Source: Gaetbulibacter_A aestuarii
GTDB taxonomy: Bacteria > Bacteroidota > Bacteroidia > Flavobacteriales > Flavobacteriaceae
Assembly: GCF_039537665.1 (NCBI RefSeq)
Contig: NZ_BAABAY010000001.1
Span: 1,674,001 to 1,738,000, forward strand
Reading direction: 5' to 3'
DNA: 64,000 bases
This document shows positions 16,987 through 25,580 of this stretch, piece after piece (position 1 is the first letter of the stretch; each line of letters opens with the position of its first letter). The notes under the pieces are model-generated. The model saw only the letters and a list, made by a program, of their open reading frames with translations. It searched no databases and had not been told where the DNA came from. Made by a program: the position numbers and the translations under genes.

Positions 16987-19182
16987 TTAGTTTTCTGCTG
17001 TTTTATCAACATGAATGTCGGTGCCCAGACGTTGTAAATAGGCAATAAGCGCAACTATTTCCCGGTCCTTCATTTCAACAAAAGGCTCATTATGTTCTGC
17101 GGCATAAGTCTTGTTGGCTTCATAAACTTTTGCAAAATCAGGATCGTTGTAAAGATTTTTCTCAATTTGAGAACCTTGTTCATCCATACTGTTCTGTGCA
17201 TTGTTTATCGCTTCTTCAGAATAAGGAACGCCTAAAGACACCATGGCTCGCATTTTAGCTTCAGTCTCTGATTTATCCAGTTTACTGGACGTACCGGTGA
17301 TCAACCACGGATAACGCGGCATTATCGAACCACTGGAAATACTCTGCGGATCGTATAAGTGGTTGAAATGCCAATTGTCTGAGTATTTTCCTCCAATGCG
17401 GTGAAGGTCGGGACCAGTTCGTTTACTACCCCAAAGGAAGGGATGATCGTAAACATATTCCCCGGCTTTAGAATATTCGCCATAACGTTCAACCTCACTA
17501 CGGAATGGCCGTATCATTTGCGAGTGACAGCCTACACAACCTTCGCGAATGTAAATATCGCGTCCCTCTAATTCTAAAGGCGTGTAGGGTTTCACACTCG
17601 CTATGGTGGGTATATTCGATTTGACTAGCAATGTGGGTATAATTTGAACAACACCACCAATGAGGATTACTACCGTTGCTAAAATGGTTAGTTGTACGGG
17701 TTTGCGCTCTAACCAGCTATGCCAGGTTTCTTTAGCTGTACGTCTTTTAGATACGCGCTCTAAAGCCGGAGCTTCGGCTAATTCGTCTTCAACTTTTTCA
17801 CCACGTCTGATGGTTACTACAACATTATAAACCATAATAAGCATCCCGGTTATAAACAAGGTACCACCTATGGCGCGCATCCAGTACATCGGCATGATCT
17901 CCGTTACGGTTTCTAAGAAGTTTCCATAAGTTAAGGTCCCATCTGGATTGAATTGTTTCCACATACTGGCTTGCGTAAATCCTGCCACATACATGGGTAA
18001 GGCGTACATAATAATACCTAAGGTTCCTATCCAGAAATGTAAATTCGCAAGACCTTTGGAATACATTTCGGTTTTAAATAATCGAGGCACCAAATAGTAA
18101 ACCATTCCAAAAGTTAAGAACCCGTTCCAGGCTAATGCTCCTACGTGCACATGAGCAATAACCCAGTCGGTAAAGTGTGCAATGGCATTTACATTTTTAA
18201 GAGATAGGGTAGGACCTTCAAAAGTTGCCATACCATAACCTGTTATGGCAACTACCATAAATTTAAGAACGGGATCGGTACGTACTTTATCCCAGGCACC
18301 GCGAAGGGTTAAAAGACCGTTGATCATACCACCCCAGGACGGCATTAAAAGCATTACCGAAAAGGCAACACCTAAATTTTGAGCCCACTCCGGAAGTGCG
18401 GTATACAACAAGTGGTGTGGTCCTGCCCAGATGTATATAAATATCAAGGACCAGAAGTGTACTATAGAAAGTCGGTAAGAGTAAATAGGTCGGTTTGCAG
18501 CCTTCGGTACAAAATAATACATCAAACCTAAAAAAGGCGTGGTTAAAAAGAAGGCTACCGCGTTATGCCCATACCACCACTGCACCAAGGCATCCTGAAC
18601 CCCTGCATAAACCGAATAACTTTTTAGAGCCGTTACCGGTAATTCTAAACTATTGAAAATATGTAAAACAGCAACGGTTACAAAAGTGGCAATGTAAAAC
18701 CAGATGGCTACATATAAATGACGCTGGCGACGTTTGAAAATCGTCCCGATGAGGTTCCATCCAAATACGACCCAAACCAGGGCAATAGCAATATCAATAG
18801 GCCATTCCAGTTCGGCATATTCTTTTGATGTTGTGAATCCCAAGGGTAGGGTAATGGCAGCACTAACGATAATAAGCTGCCAGCCCCAAAAGTTAATTTT
18901 ACTCAGGGTATCACTGAACATGCGTGCTTTTAACAAGCGCTGTGTGGAGTAATATACGCCGGCAAAAATAGCGTTTCCAACAAAAGCAAAAATAACCGCA
19001 TTGGTGTGCAGTGGTCGTAAACGTCCAAAACTCAACCATGAAATTCCATCGGTCAAGTTTGGAAATAGAAATAGGAACGCAAGTAATAAGCCTACCAGCA
19101 TCCCTACAATACCCCACACCATGGTGGCGAATAAGAAGTTTTTTACGATCTTATTGTCGTATTGAAATTGTTGCATTTCCAT
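16987..19182 (-). CDS. ccoNO: Fused cbb3 cytochrome c oxidase subunits I and II (CcoN-CcoO)
   Basis: 731 residues. Residues 1-480 are the twelve-helix haem-copper subunit CcoN (LHTNAVIFAF, WWYGHNAVAFF, and VIAHVHVGALAWNG with the CuB and haem ligands). After a short linker, residues 520-731 are CcoO, a membrane-anchored c-type cytochrome with CVGCHSQMIRPF and GSIMPRYPW. The fusion is characteristic of Bacteroidota. The enzyme reduces O2 to water with very high affinity and pumps protons. The -7 element and operator upstream of ccoS control it; the ccoS-ccoN gap is 2 bp. Confidence 0.97.
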   Translation of the reverse strand: MEMQQFQYDNKIVKNFLFATMVWGIVGMLVGLLLAFLFLFPNLTDGISWLSFGRLRPLHTNAVIFAFVGNAIFAGVYYSTQRLLKARMFSDTLSKINFWGWQLIIVSAAITLPLGFTTSKEYAELEWPIDIAIALVWVVFGWNLIGTIFKRRQRHLYVAIWFYIATFVTVAVLHIFNSLELPVTALKSYSVYAGVQDALVQWWYGHNAVAFFLTTPFLGLMYYFVPKAANRPIYSYRLSIVHFWSLIFIYIWAGPHHLLYTALPEWAQNLGVAFSVMLLMPSWGGMINGLLTLRGAWDKVRTDPVLKFMVVAITGYGMATFEGPTLSLKNVNAIAHFTDWVIAHVHVGALAWNGFLTFGMVYYLVPRLFKTEMYSKGLANLHFWIGTLGIIMYALPMYVAGFTQASMWKQFNPDGTLTYGNFLETVTEIMPMYWMRAIGGTLFITGMLIMVYNVVVTIRRGEKVEDELAEAPALERVSKRRTAKETWHSWLERKPVQLTILATVVILIGGVVQIIPTLLVKSNIPTIASVKPYTPLELEGRDIYIREGCVGCHSQMIRPFRSEVERYGEYSKAGEYVYDHPFLWGSKRTGPDLHRIGGKYSDNWHFNHLYDPQSISSGSIMPRYPWLITGTSSKLDKSETEAKMRAMVSLGVPYSEEAINNAQNSMDEQGSQIEKNLYNDPDFAKVYEANKTYAAEHNEPFVEMKDREIVALIAYLQRLGTDIHVDKTAEN

Positions 19183-19184
19183 AG

Positions 19185-19379
19185 TTAGTGTTGTTTAACT
19201 TTTTTAGTTTTTGATTTTTCTGAAGTCGATTTTTTAACGAGTTCATCTTCAAAAAGCATCCGAACAGAAGGCGTGTAGTTGTCGTCGTATTGCCCTTTTT
19301 TAACAGCGAGTATAAATGCTGCGAAGAAAATTAAGGCAACAACAATGCTGATACTTAATAAAATGTAGATGACGCTCAT
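19185..19379 (-). CDS. ccoS: cbb3 oxidase maturation protein CcoS
   Basis: About 64 residues from MSVIYILLSISIVVALIFF, a single N-terminal membrane helix, then a short charged tail with DDNYTPSVRMLFEDE, typical of CcoS, which is needed to insert cofactors into the oxidase. The in-frame ATG at 19403 would give nine more residues, but it falls inside the -7 element (19401-19408), so the start at 19379 is preferred. First gene of the ccoS-NO-Q-P-G-H operon. Confidence 0.92.
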   Translation of the reverse strand: MSVIYILLSISIVVALIFFAAFILAVKKGQYDDNYTPSVRMLFEDELVKKSTSEKSKTKKVKQH

Positions 19380-19400
19380 AGGTGTAAAAATGTTATGGAT

Positions 19401-19444
19401 CAAAATTACAAGTCACCTATCGCATAAAAGATGACTTTTATCAT
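19401..19444 (-). promoter_or_regulatory. Crp/Fnr-type operator plus -7 element of the cco operon
   Basis: On the minus strand: ATGATAAAAGTCAT (19444-19431) followed by TAATTTTG (19408-19401), a perfect TAnnTTTG. The centre-to-element distance is 29.5 bp. The predicted mRNA start is some 15-20 nt before the ccoS ATG at 19379. Confidence 0.8.
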
Positions 19445-19453
19445 GTTTAAAGT

Positions 19454-21832
19454 TTAATTCAGTTTTTTCCCTAGAATATTAGAGCCTATGGTGGTGAAAA
19501 CTACCACGCTAATGGAGCTTAACGGCATCAAAATAGCGGCAATAACCGGTGCAAGTTGTCCGGTAACAGCAAAATAAAGGCCTACCAGATTATAGAGTAA
19601 TGATAACAGAAAACTCCATTTAACCAGCCTGATCGAAGCTTTTGATAAGCTGATGAAATCATACAGCTTCTGTAATACCGAGGCATCCATAATAGCATCA
19701 CAGGCCGGTGAGAATACATTCACATGTTCAGAAATCGCCACGCCCACATTACTCTGCGCTAAGGCACCGGCATCATTCAAACCATCGCCTACCATTAAAA
19801 CACGGGCACCTTCAGATTGATGGTATTTTATGTATTGCAGTTTATCCTGAGGTGATTGATTAAATACGAGCTTCGTTTTTGCAGGAAGCAGTTTTTTGAG
19901 GTTATTTTCTTCCCCGGCATTATCGCCGGATAAAACGGCCAGATCGTAGTCTTTTTTAAGGAGATTGAATAATTTAGACATGCCTTTTCTGTATTTATTG
20001 TAAAAGGTGAAATGACCTTTATACTGCTCATTCGATTGGATATGAACTGCGGTGTTCATAGCGATCTTTTCTGGTTGTTTGACTCCCACAAAATCAGCGG
20101 ACCCAATTTTTAATTGCTGTTCTTTAGATCGTGCCTGAATCCCTTTCCCGGTAATTTCCTCATAGGCATCCAAAGTCATGATATTGTTCGATTTCAAAAT
20201 TTGATATAGTGATCTGCTTAATGGATGGTTCGATTGCCTCAAGGAGCTTTTCAAAAGTGATTTTTCTGAAGCATTTAAAGGCATGCCTTCATATTTAACC
20301 TGTGATTCTTTTGGCGAGGTAAGTGTTCCTGTTTTATCGAAAATGACCGTATTAATATGCGCAAGTTGTTCGATGACCGAGGTATTCTTTAGATAAAATT
20401 TCTGCTTACCAAAAATGCGTAGCATATTCCCGAAAGTAAATGGTGCAGCCAACGCCAAGGCACAAGGACAGGCAATAATAAGCACCGCAGTAAAAACGTT
20501 GAGGGCCATTCCTGAATCAATAAAAAGCCAAAATGTTGTTGCTATAGTTGCGATGGATAAAACAGCCAGCGTGAAATATTTGCTCATTCGGTTGGTAATA
20601 CTTGTAAACGTGGAAGTTTTATCCCGGTTGAACACATCCTGATCCCAGAGTTGCGTGAGGTAACTTTGCGCCACGGTATTCAAAACCTTAACTTCAATAC
20701 TTCCGCCAAGGGGTTTGCCGCCGGCGAATAATTGGTCTCCTGTTTTTTTAGAAATAAGTTTCGATTCTCCGGTTACAAAACTGTAATCTATTTTTGCTTT
20801 TCCTTTTAATAATCGGCAATCTACAGGGATCAGTTCTTCATGCCTAATGAGCAGAATATCGCCTTTTTGAATGTCGTGAACCGGAATAGATTCCTCTTTG
20901 TCTTTTCCAATTAGTTTGGTGACCCCAATGGGGAAATACGATTTGTAATCGCGCTCAAAAGACAGGAAACTATAGGTTTTTTGTTGAAAAAATTTTCCTA
21001 ATAACAAGAAGAAAACGAGTCCGCTTAAGCTATCAAAGAATCCCGATCCGGTATTAAAAATGATATCGAATGTACTTCTTAAAAATAGCACAGAGATTCC
21101 TAATGCAATAGGAACATCGATATTGAGAATTCTTGACCTAAGTCCTTTAAATGCCGAAATAAAATAATCGTTGGCCGCATAGAACACAACCGGTAAAGCA
21201 AAAAAGAACATCAGCCATCTAAAAAGGAATTTGTATTGCTCCAACCAATATTCGCCAACCTGAAAATATTCCGGAAAGGACAGGAACATGATATTTCCAA
21301 AAGCAAAACCGGCAATGCCTAGTTTATAAATGATGGAGCGATCGATATTTTTCTTCTTCTTGTCGTAATCATCCAGTCGAATTAAGGGTTCGTAACCTAT
21401 TCGACTCAAGAGTTCAACGATCTCTTTTAGCGATCCTTTTTCAGAATGAAAAGTGATTCGAAGTGATTTCTTGCCAAAATTCACCGTGGAACTACTTACA
21501 GCAGGATGCAACTTTTTGAAATTCTCCAGAACCCAAATACAAGAACTACAATGAATATGTGGAATATATAGATTAACGATCTGTACACCATCATCATTAA
21601 ATTCCAGTAATTGCTCTACAATTTTTGGGTTATCAAGAAAATGGAATAGCTCGGGATTTGTTTTGGGTTGTGCTCCCGGCGCGTCCTGTAGATCATAATA
21701 ACAGCTGAGATCGTGATCTTTCAATAAACTGTAAACAGTTTTGCAACCATTACAACAAAAGGTCTTTTCTTCAAAATTGATGGCAGCGGTTGTAAAATCT
21801 AGGCCGCAATGAAAACAGGTCTTTTTACTCAT
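19454..21832 (-). CDS. ccoI: Copper-transporting P1B ATPase for cbb3 oxidase (CcoI/FixI)
   Basis: 792 residues. An N-terminal Cys-rich metal-binding segment (CFHCGLDF and CCNGCKTVY) is followed by an HMA domain with CSSCIWVLE, membrane helices with the CPC motif (IACPCALALA), the phosphorylation site DKTGTL and the hinge motif GDGLNDAGAL. It exports Cu(I) for loading the CuB site of cbb3 oxidase. It lies directly upstream of ccoS but has its own promoter, and is divergent from the fnr-like gene; the gap holds the ATGATAATTATCAT palindrome. Confidence 0.95.
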   Translation of the reverse strand: MSKKTCFHCGLDFTTAAINFEEKTFCCNGCKTVYSLLKDHDLSCYYDLQDAPGAQPKTNPELFHFLDNPKIVEQLLEFNDDGVQIVNLYIPHIHCSSCIWVLENFKKLHPAVSSSTVNFGKKSLRITFHSEKGSLKEIVELLSRIGYEPLIRLDDYDKKKKNIDRSIIYKLGIAGFAFGNIMFLSFPEYFQVGEYWLEQYKFLFRWLMFFFALPVVFYAANDYFISAFKGLRSRILNIDVPIALGISVLFLRSTFDIIFNTGSGFFDSLSGLVFFLLLGKFFQQKTYSFLSFERDYKSYFPIGVTKLIGKDKEESIPVHDIQKGDILLIRHEELIPVDCRLLKGKAKIDYSFVTGESKLISKKTGDQLFAGGKPLGGSIEVKVLNTVAQSYLTQLWDQDVFNRDKTSTFTSITNRMSKYFTLAVLSIATIATTFWLFIDSGMALNVFTAVLIIACPCALALAAPFTFGNMLRIFGKQKFYLKNTSVIEQLAHINTVIFDKTGTLTSPKESQVKYEGMPLNASEKSLLKSSLRQSNHPLSRSLYQILKSNNIMTLDAYEEITGKGIQARSKEQQLKIGSADFVGVKQPEKIAMNTAVHIQSNEQYKGHFTFYNKYRKGMSKLFNLLKKDYDLAVLSGDNAGEENNLKKLLPAKTKLVFNQSPQDKLQYIKYHQSEGARVLMVGDGLNDAGALAQSNVGVAISEHVNVFSPACDAIMDASVLQKLYDFISLSKASIRLVKWSFLLSLLYNLVGLYFAVTGQLAPVIAAILMPLSSISVVVFTTIGSNILGKKLN

Positions 21833-21855
21833 GGTTCTTAAAAGTTCTTCCGAAG

Positions 21856-21899
21856 CAAAACTCTAAAAACTAGGCCCGTTTTAATATGATAATTATCAT
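21856..21899 (-). promoter_or_regulatory. Crp/Fnr-type operator plus -7 element of ccoI
   Basis: Perfect palindrome ATGATAATTATCAT at 21886-21899. On the minus strand, GAGTTTTG (21863-21856) stands 29.5 bp from the centre; it differs from TAnnTTTG only in the first base. In the fnr direction no good -7 element occurs at this distance, so activation is predicted for ccoI; the same site may also affect the regulator's own gene. Confidence 0.7.
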
Positions 21900-21934
21900 G
21901 TTTTATGTATTTTTACCCTACTTAAAATCAAACT

Positions 21935-22612
21935 ATGGGTAAGTGCGAGCAATGTATTATAAAACAGTTTAATTCTTTAAAAGCTTTAACGAAGGATGAA
22001 TTGATGCGTATTTCCAATTGCAAAACGTCTCAAACGATAAAAAAAGGCACTGTTATTTTTGAAGAAGGAGACAGTGTTAATGGTGTTTATTGTGTGAAGG
22101 ATGGTATTTGTAAGTTGTCCAAGCTTAGTGAGAACGGTAAAGATCAGATCGTGAAAATGGTGGTGAAAGGGCAACTTTTAGGACAACGTTCTTTAATTTC
22201 GGACGAAACCTCAAATTTACAGGCCACAGCTTTAAATGATATGGAAGTTTGTTTTATTCCGAAAAGTGAAATTATTGCTGACCTTCAGAATAATCCGAAA
22301 TTCTCCTTTGATGTACTTAAGGAAATGGCTTTAGATCTTAAAGAAGCCGACGATATCATTGTTAATATGGCTCAAAAGTCCGTACGTCAGCGTTTGGCAG
22401 AAACCCTCATTCATATTCATAACAGTTTTGGCGTGAATCCGGATGGAACGCTAAGTGTATTACTTTCTCGTGAAGATTTTGCCAATATTGTAGGAACTGC
22501 AACAGAATCGGCGATACGTGTGCTGTCACAATTCAAAAAAGACGGCTTGATTTCAACCGTTGGTAAGCATATAAAAATTGAAGATCTTAATGGTCTGAAG
22601 CGCGTTGAGTAA
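21935..22612 (+). CDS. Crp/Fnr-family transcriptional regulator, probable low-oxygen sensor
   Basis: 225 residues: a cyclic-nucleotide-binding-like beta-roll (about 20-130), dimerisation helix (130-150) and a winged helix (150-225). Cysteines at 4, 7, 29, 53, 59 and 106 include an N-terminal CEQC pair and a later one, a layout compatible with, but not proof of, an Fnr-type 4Fe-4S cluster. The recognition helix ATESAIRVL keeps the Glu191 and Arg195 positions of Fnr (ExxSR) but has Ile194 for Ser. It is divergent from ccoI and is the likely reader of the four ATGAYWNNWRTCAT sites in this window. Confidence 0.9.
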   Translation: MGKCEQCIIKQFNSLKALTKDELMRISNCKTSQTIKKGTVIFEEGDSVNGVYCVKDGICKLSKLSENGKDQIVKMVVKGQLLGQRSLISDETSNLQATALNDMEVCFIPKSEIIADLQNNPKFSFDVLKEMALDLKEADDIIVNMAQKSVRQRLAETLIHIHNSFGVNPDGTLSVLLSREDFANIVGTATESAIRVLSQFKKDGLISTVGKHIKIEDLNGLKRVE

Positions 22613-22691
22613 ATTACCACAATTCCACCATAAGGAAATTTAATTAGCCACTGTTTTTTACAAGGGTAAAAAGTATTAATTTTATTGGGCT

Positions 22692-23819
22692 ATGAAGAAA
22701 AAGAATATCTCAAAAAAGGGCTTTGTATTTAAAAAATATGAGGCGCCTGATAAATCCCCGTTCGATAAACTTTTCGAAGTTTTTAAAGAACTTATTACGC
22801 ATACTTCAGGCGATTTTGATGAGGCTATTGATTGGTTGCGTGAATTGGATAAAGAATACGAATTAACGACTCCTGATTATACTATCGACGATTTTATCGA
22901 AGACCTGAAAAAGAAGGGTTACCTTCGTGAAGAGATCGATTCTGACGGAAACGGTTCCATGGCTATAACGGCAAAAACCGAGCGCGCTATAAGGCAACAA
23001 GCCTTGGAGCAGATTTTTGGAAAAATCAAACGTAGCGGCCAGGGAAATCATAAGAGTAAAAGTCCGGGGATAGGCGATGAGCATACCGGAGATTTTCGAG
23101 CATATCAATTTGGGGATGCTTTAGATAAAGTATCCATTACCGAAAGTTTACGAAACGCTCAAATTAGTCATGGTATTGGAGATTTCAGTTTAACAGAGGA
23201 TGATCTTGTTGTTGAAGAAACACTTCATAAATCGCAAATGAGTACCGTGCTCATGATCGATATTAGCCACAGTATGATACTTTATGGCGAAGATCGAATA
23301 ACGCCTGCGAAAAAAGTGGCTATGGCCTTGGCGGAGCTGATCACTACACGATATCCAAAAGATACTCTGGATATTTTAGTATTTGGGAATGATGCCTGGC
23401 AAATAGAAATTAAAGATCTGCCTTATTTAAAAGTGGGGCCTTATCATACCAATACCGTGGCCGGTTTGGAATTGGCTATGGATTTGTTACGAAGAAAACG
23501 TAATACAAATAAGCAAATTTTTATGATCACTGACGGAAAGCCAAGTTGTTTGCGGTTACCGGATGGCGAATATTATAAAAATCCAAACGGACTCGATAGA
23601 CATATCGTAAATAAATGCTATGCCATGGCGCAGCAAGCGAGGCGTTTGCATATTCCGATTACAACTTTTATGATCGCACAGGATCCTTATTTGATGCAAT
23701 TTGTTAGAGAATTTACCTATGCAAATCAGGGTAAGGCGTTCTACACAGGATTAAAAGGTCTGGGAGAAATGATCTTTGAAGATTACGAAACGAACAGAAA
23801 AAAAAGAATACGAGGATAA
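22692..23819 (+). CDS. VWA domain protein, CoxE-like
   Basis: 375 residues. The N-terminal 170 residues are helical and charged; the C-terminal von Willebrand A domain begins at about 180 (STVLMIDISHSM) with a MIDAS metal site DxSxS and a second motif MITDGKPS. It forms a pair with the MoxR-like AAA ATPase 12 bp downstream; such pairs act as chaperones that insert metals or remodel enzyme complexes. The neighbouring cbb3 genes make oxidase or metal-enzyme maturation plausible, but the target is unknown. Confidence 0.85.
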   Translation: MKKKNISKKGFVFKKYEAPDKSPFDKLFEVFKELITHTSGDFDEAIDWLRELDKEYELTTPDYTIDDFIEDLKKKGYLREEIDSDGNGSMAITAKTERAIRQQALEQIFGKIKRSGQGNHKSKSPGIGDEHTGDFRAYQFGDALDKVSITESLRNAQISHGIGDFSLTEDDLVVEETLHKSQMSTVLMIDISHSMILYGEDRITPAKKVAMALAELITTRYPKDTLDILVFGNDAWQIEIKDLPYLKVGPYHTNTVAGLELAMDLLRRKRNTNKQIFMITDGKPSCLRLPDGEYYKNPNGLDRHIVNKCYAMAQQARRLHIPITTFMIAQDPYLMQFVREFTYANQGKAFYTGLKGLGEMIFEDYETNRKKRIRG

Positions 23820-23831
23820 GAAAAGAATAAT

Positions 23832-25298
23832 ATGAATTTAGAGTTAGTTAAAACACTGGGACACTTAAAAAAATTTGAATACAAAAGTAAGTCCATCAAA
23901 GATGAGTTGCGAGATAATCTCATTCAAAAAATAAAGAACAAGGAAGCTACTTTTGAAGGCATTCATGGTTATGAAAATACCGTAATCCCCGAATTGGAGC
24001 GGGCTATTTTGTCGCGTCATAATATTAATCTACTGGGTTTACGAGGACAGGCGAAAACCCGTTTAGCGCGATTGATGCTCAATTTATTGGATGAGTATAT
24101 TCCCGTGGTTGAAGGGTCTGAAGTTAATGATGATCCTTTCAATCCTATTTCAAGATATGCGAAGGAATTGATCAAAGAAAAAGGCGATGATACACCGATT
24201 ACCTGGTTGCATCGCAGTGAGCGTTTTGCCGAAAAGTTGGCCACACCAGATGTTACCGTAGCTGATATTATTGGTGATGTAGACCCGATAAAAGCAGCGA
24301 ACTTAAAATTGAGTTATGCTGATGATCGCGTGATTCATTACGGCATGATTCCGAGAGCAAATCGCTGTATTTTTGTGATTAATGAGTTACCGGATCTTCA
24401 AGCGAGAATTCAAGTGGCTTTATTTAATATTCTACAGGAAGGTGATATACAAATACGTGGTTTCAAATTACGCTTACCTTTAGATATTCAATTCCTGTTT
24501 ACAGCAAATCCCGAAGATTATACCAACAGAGGTAGTATTGTAACTCCTTTAAAAGACCGTATTGGATCTCAGATCCTGACGCATTATCCGGAAGATATTG
24601 AAACCGCCAGGGCTATTACCGCTCAGGAAGCCCGGGTTGTTGAAGAGCAGAAACATTCGGTGTTAATTCCGGATCTTGCTCGTGATCTTTTGGAGCAAAT
24701 TGTGTTTGAAGCACGTGATAACGAATTTATAGACGCTAAAAGTGGGGTTAGTGCCCGATTGAGTATTACGGCATTGGAAAACCTGTTAAGCACTGCAGAA
24801 CGAAGAGCCTTAATTTCGGGAGACAAAATTACCATGTTGCGCTTAAGTGATTTTCTGGGGATCATTCCGGCGATCACCGGGAAGGTGGAATTGGTTTATG
24901 AAGGTGAACAGGAAGGCGCCGCCGTGGTAGCCTATAATTTGATTGGTGAAGCTGTGAAAAGTCTGTTTACCGAATTCTTTCCTAAGATTGAAAAACTTCA
25001 AAAACAAGATGAAGAAAGTCCCTATGACGATATTGTTTCCTGGTTCTTCAACCAAAAAGATGGTTTCGAATTATTTGACGACCTGCGCGATAAGGAATAC
25101 CAAAGTCGCTTAGATGCTATTGCCCCATTAGATGATCTTCTTGGAAAATATCAACCGAAACTTACCAAGCAAGACAGTTATTTTGTGAAAGAGTTTGTAT
25201 TGTGGGCTTTAGTAGAATTCAAACTGCTGAGTAAATTCAGATTTTCCGAGGGACTTCAATTTAAAGATCCTTACGGAAGTTTTATCAATGATATTTAA
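23832..25298 (+). CDS. MoxR/Mg-chelatase-like AAA+ ATPase
   Basis: 488 residues. Walker A is GLRGQAKTR near 63-71, Walker B CIFVINELPDL near 178-188, and sensor 1 LFTANPEDYTNRGSI near 220-235, typical of the magnesium-chelatase/MoxR group. It works with the VWA protein encoded just upstream as a two-part remodelling machine. The C-terminal 100 residues are helical and unassigned. A strong terminator follows at 25302. Confidence 0.88.
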   Translation: MNLELVKTLGHLKKFEYKSKSIKDELRDNLIQKIKNKEATFEGIHGYENTVIPELERAILSRHNINLLGLRGQAKTRLARLMLNLLDEYIPVVEGSEVNDDPFNPISRYAKELIKEKGDDTPITWLHRSERFAEKLATPDVTVADIIGDVDPIKAANLKLSYADDRVIHYGMIPRANRCIFVINELPDLQARIQVALFNILQEGDIQIRGFKLRLPLDIQFLFTANPEDYTNRGSIVTPLKDRIGSQILTHYPEDIETARAITAQEARVVEEQKHSVLIPDLARDLLEQIVFEARDNEFIDAKSGVSARLSITALENLLSTAERRALISGDKITMLRLSDFLGIIPAITGKVELVYEGEQEGAAVVAYNLIGEAVKSLFTEFFPKIEKLQKQDEESPYDDIVSWFFNQKDGFELFDDLRDKEYQSRLDAIAPLDDLLGKYQPKLTKQDSYFVKEFVLWALVEFKLLSKFRFSEGLQFKDPYGSFINDI

Positions 25299-25301
25299 AC
25301 T

Positions 25302-25334
25302 AAAAAAAGAGGCCAAAAAAGGCCTCTTTTTTTT
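25302..25334 (+). terminator. Terminator of the VWA-MoxR operon
   Basis: AAAAAAAGAGGCC / GGCCTCTTTTTTTT hairpin with a six-A loop, starting about 4 bp after the stop codon. The rest of the gap to 25580 holds no gene that I can see. Confidence 0.92.
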
Positions 25335-25580
25335 GCTGTAAACCTAAATAATAGAACTTATAAACCTCAGAAAACAGTTTTATTTGTCATTTTTCCATTA
25401 TTAATATGGCAAAAATTCAAAGGCTTATTTTTTGAATTCGTATTGTGCTCCTATTTGGTTAGCACATTACAAATAAGGGCAAGAATACTGCGTGTTTTCT
25501 TGGATATTAGGATAGTAAAAGTTATATTTTGGAAAAACCTAAGGTTCAAAAAGTCACCTATTTTAATCTAAAACATATTT

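Noticed and set aside
25335..25580. Possible regulatory site before the HAD-GH fusion gene
   Set aside because: No palindrome or clear TAnnTTTG element with suitable spacing was found; only AT-rich sequence.
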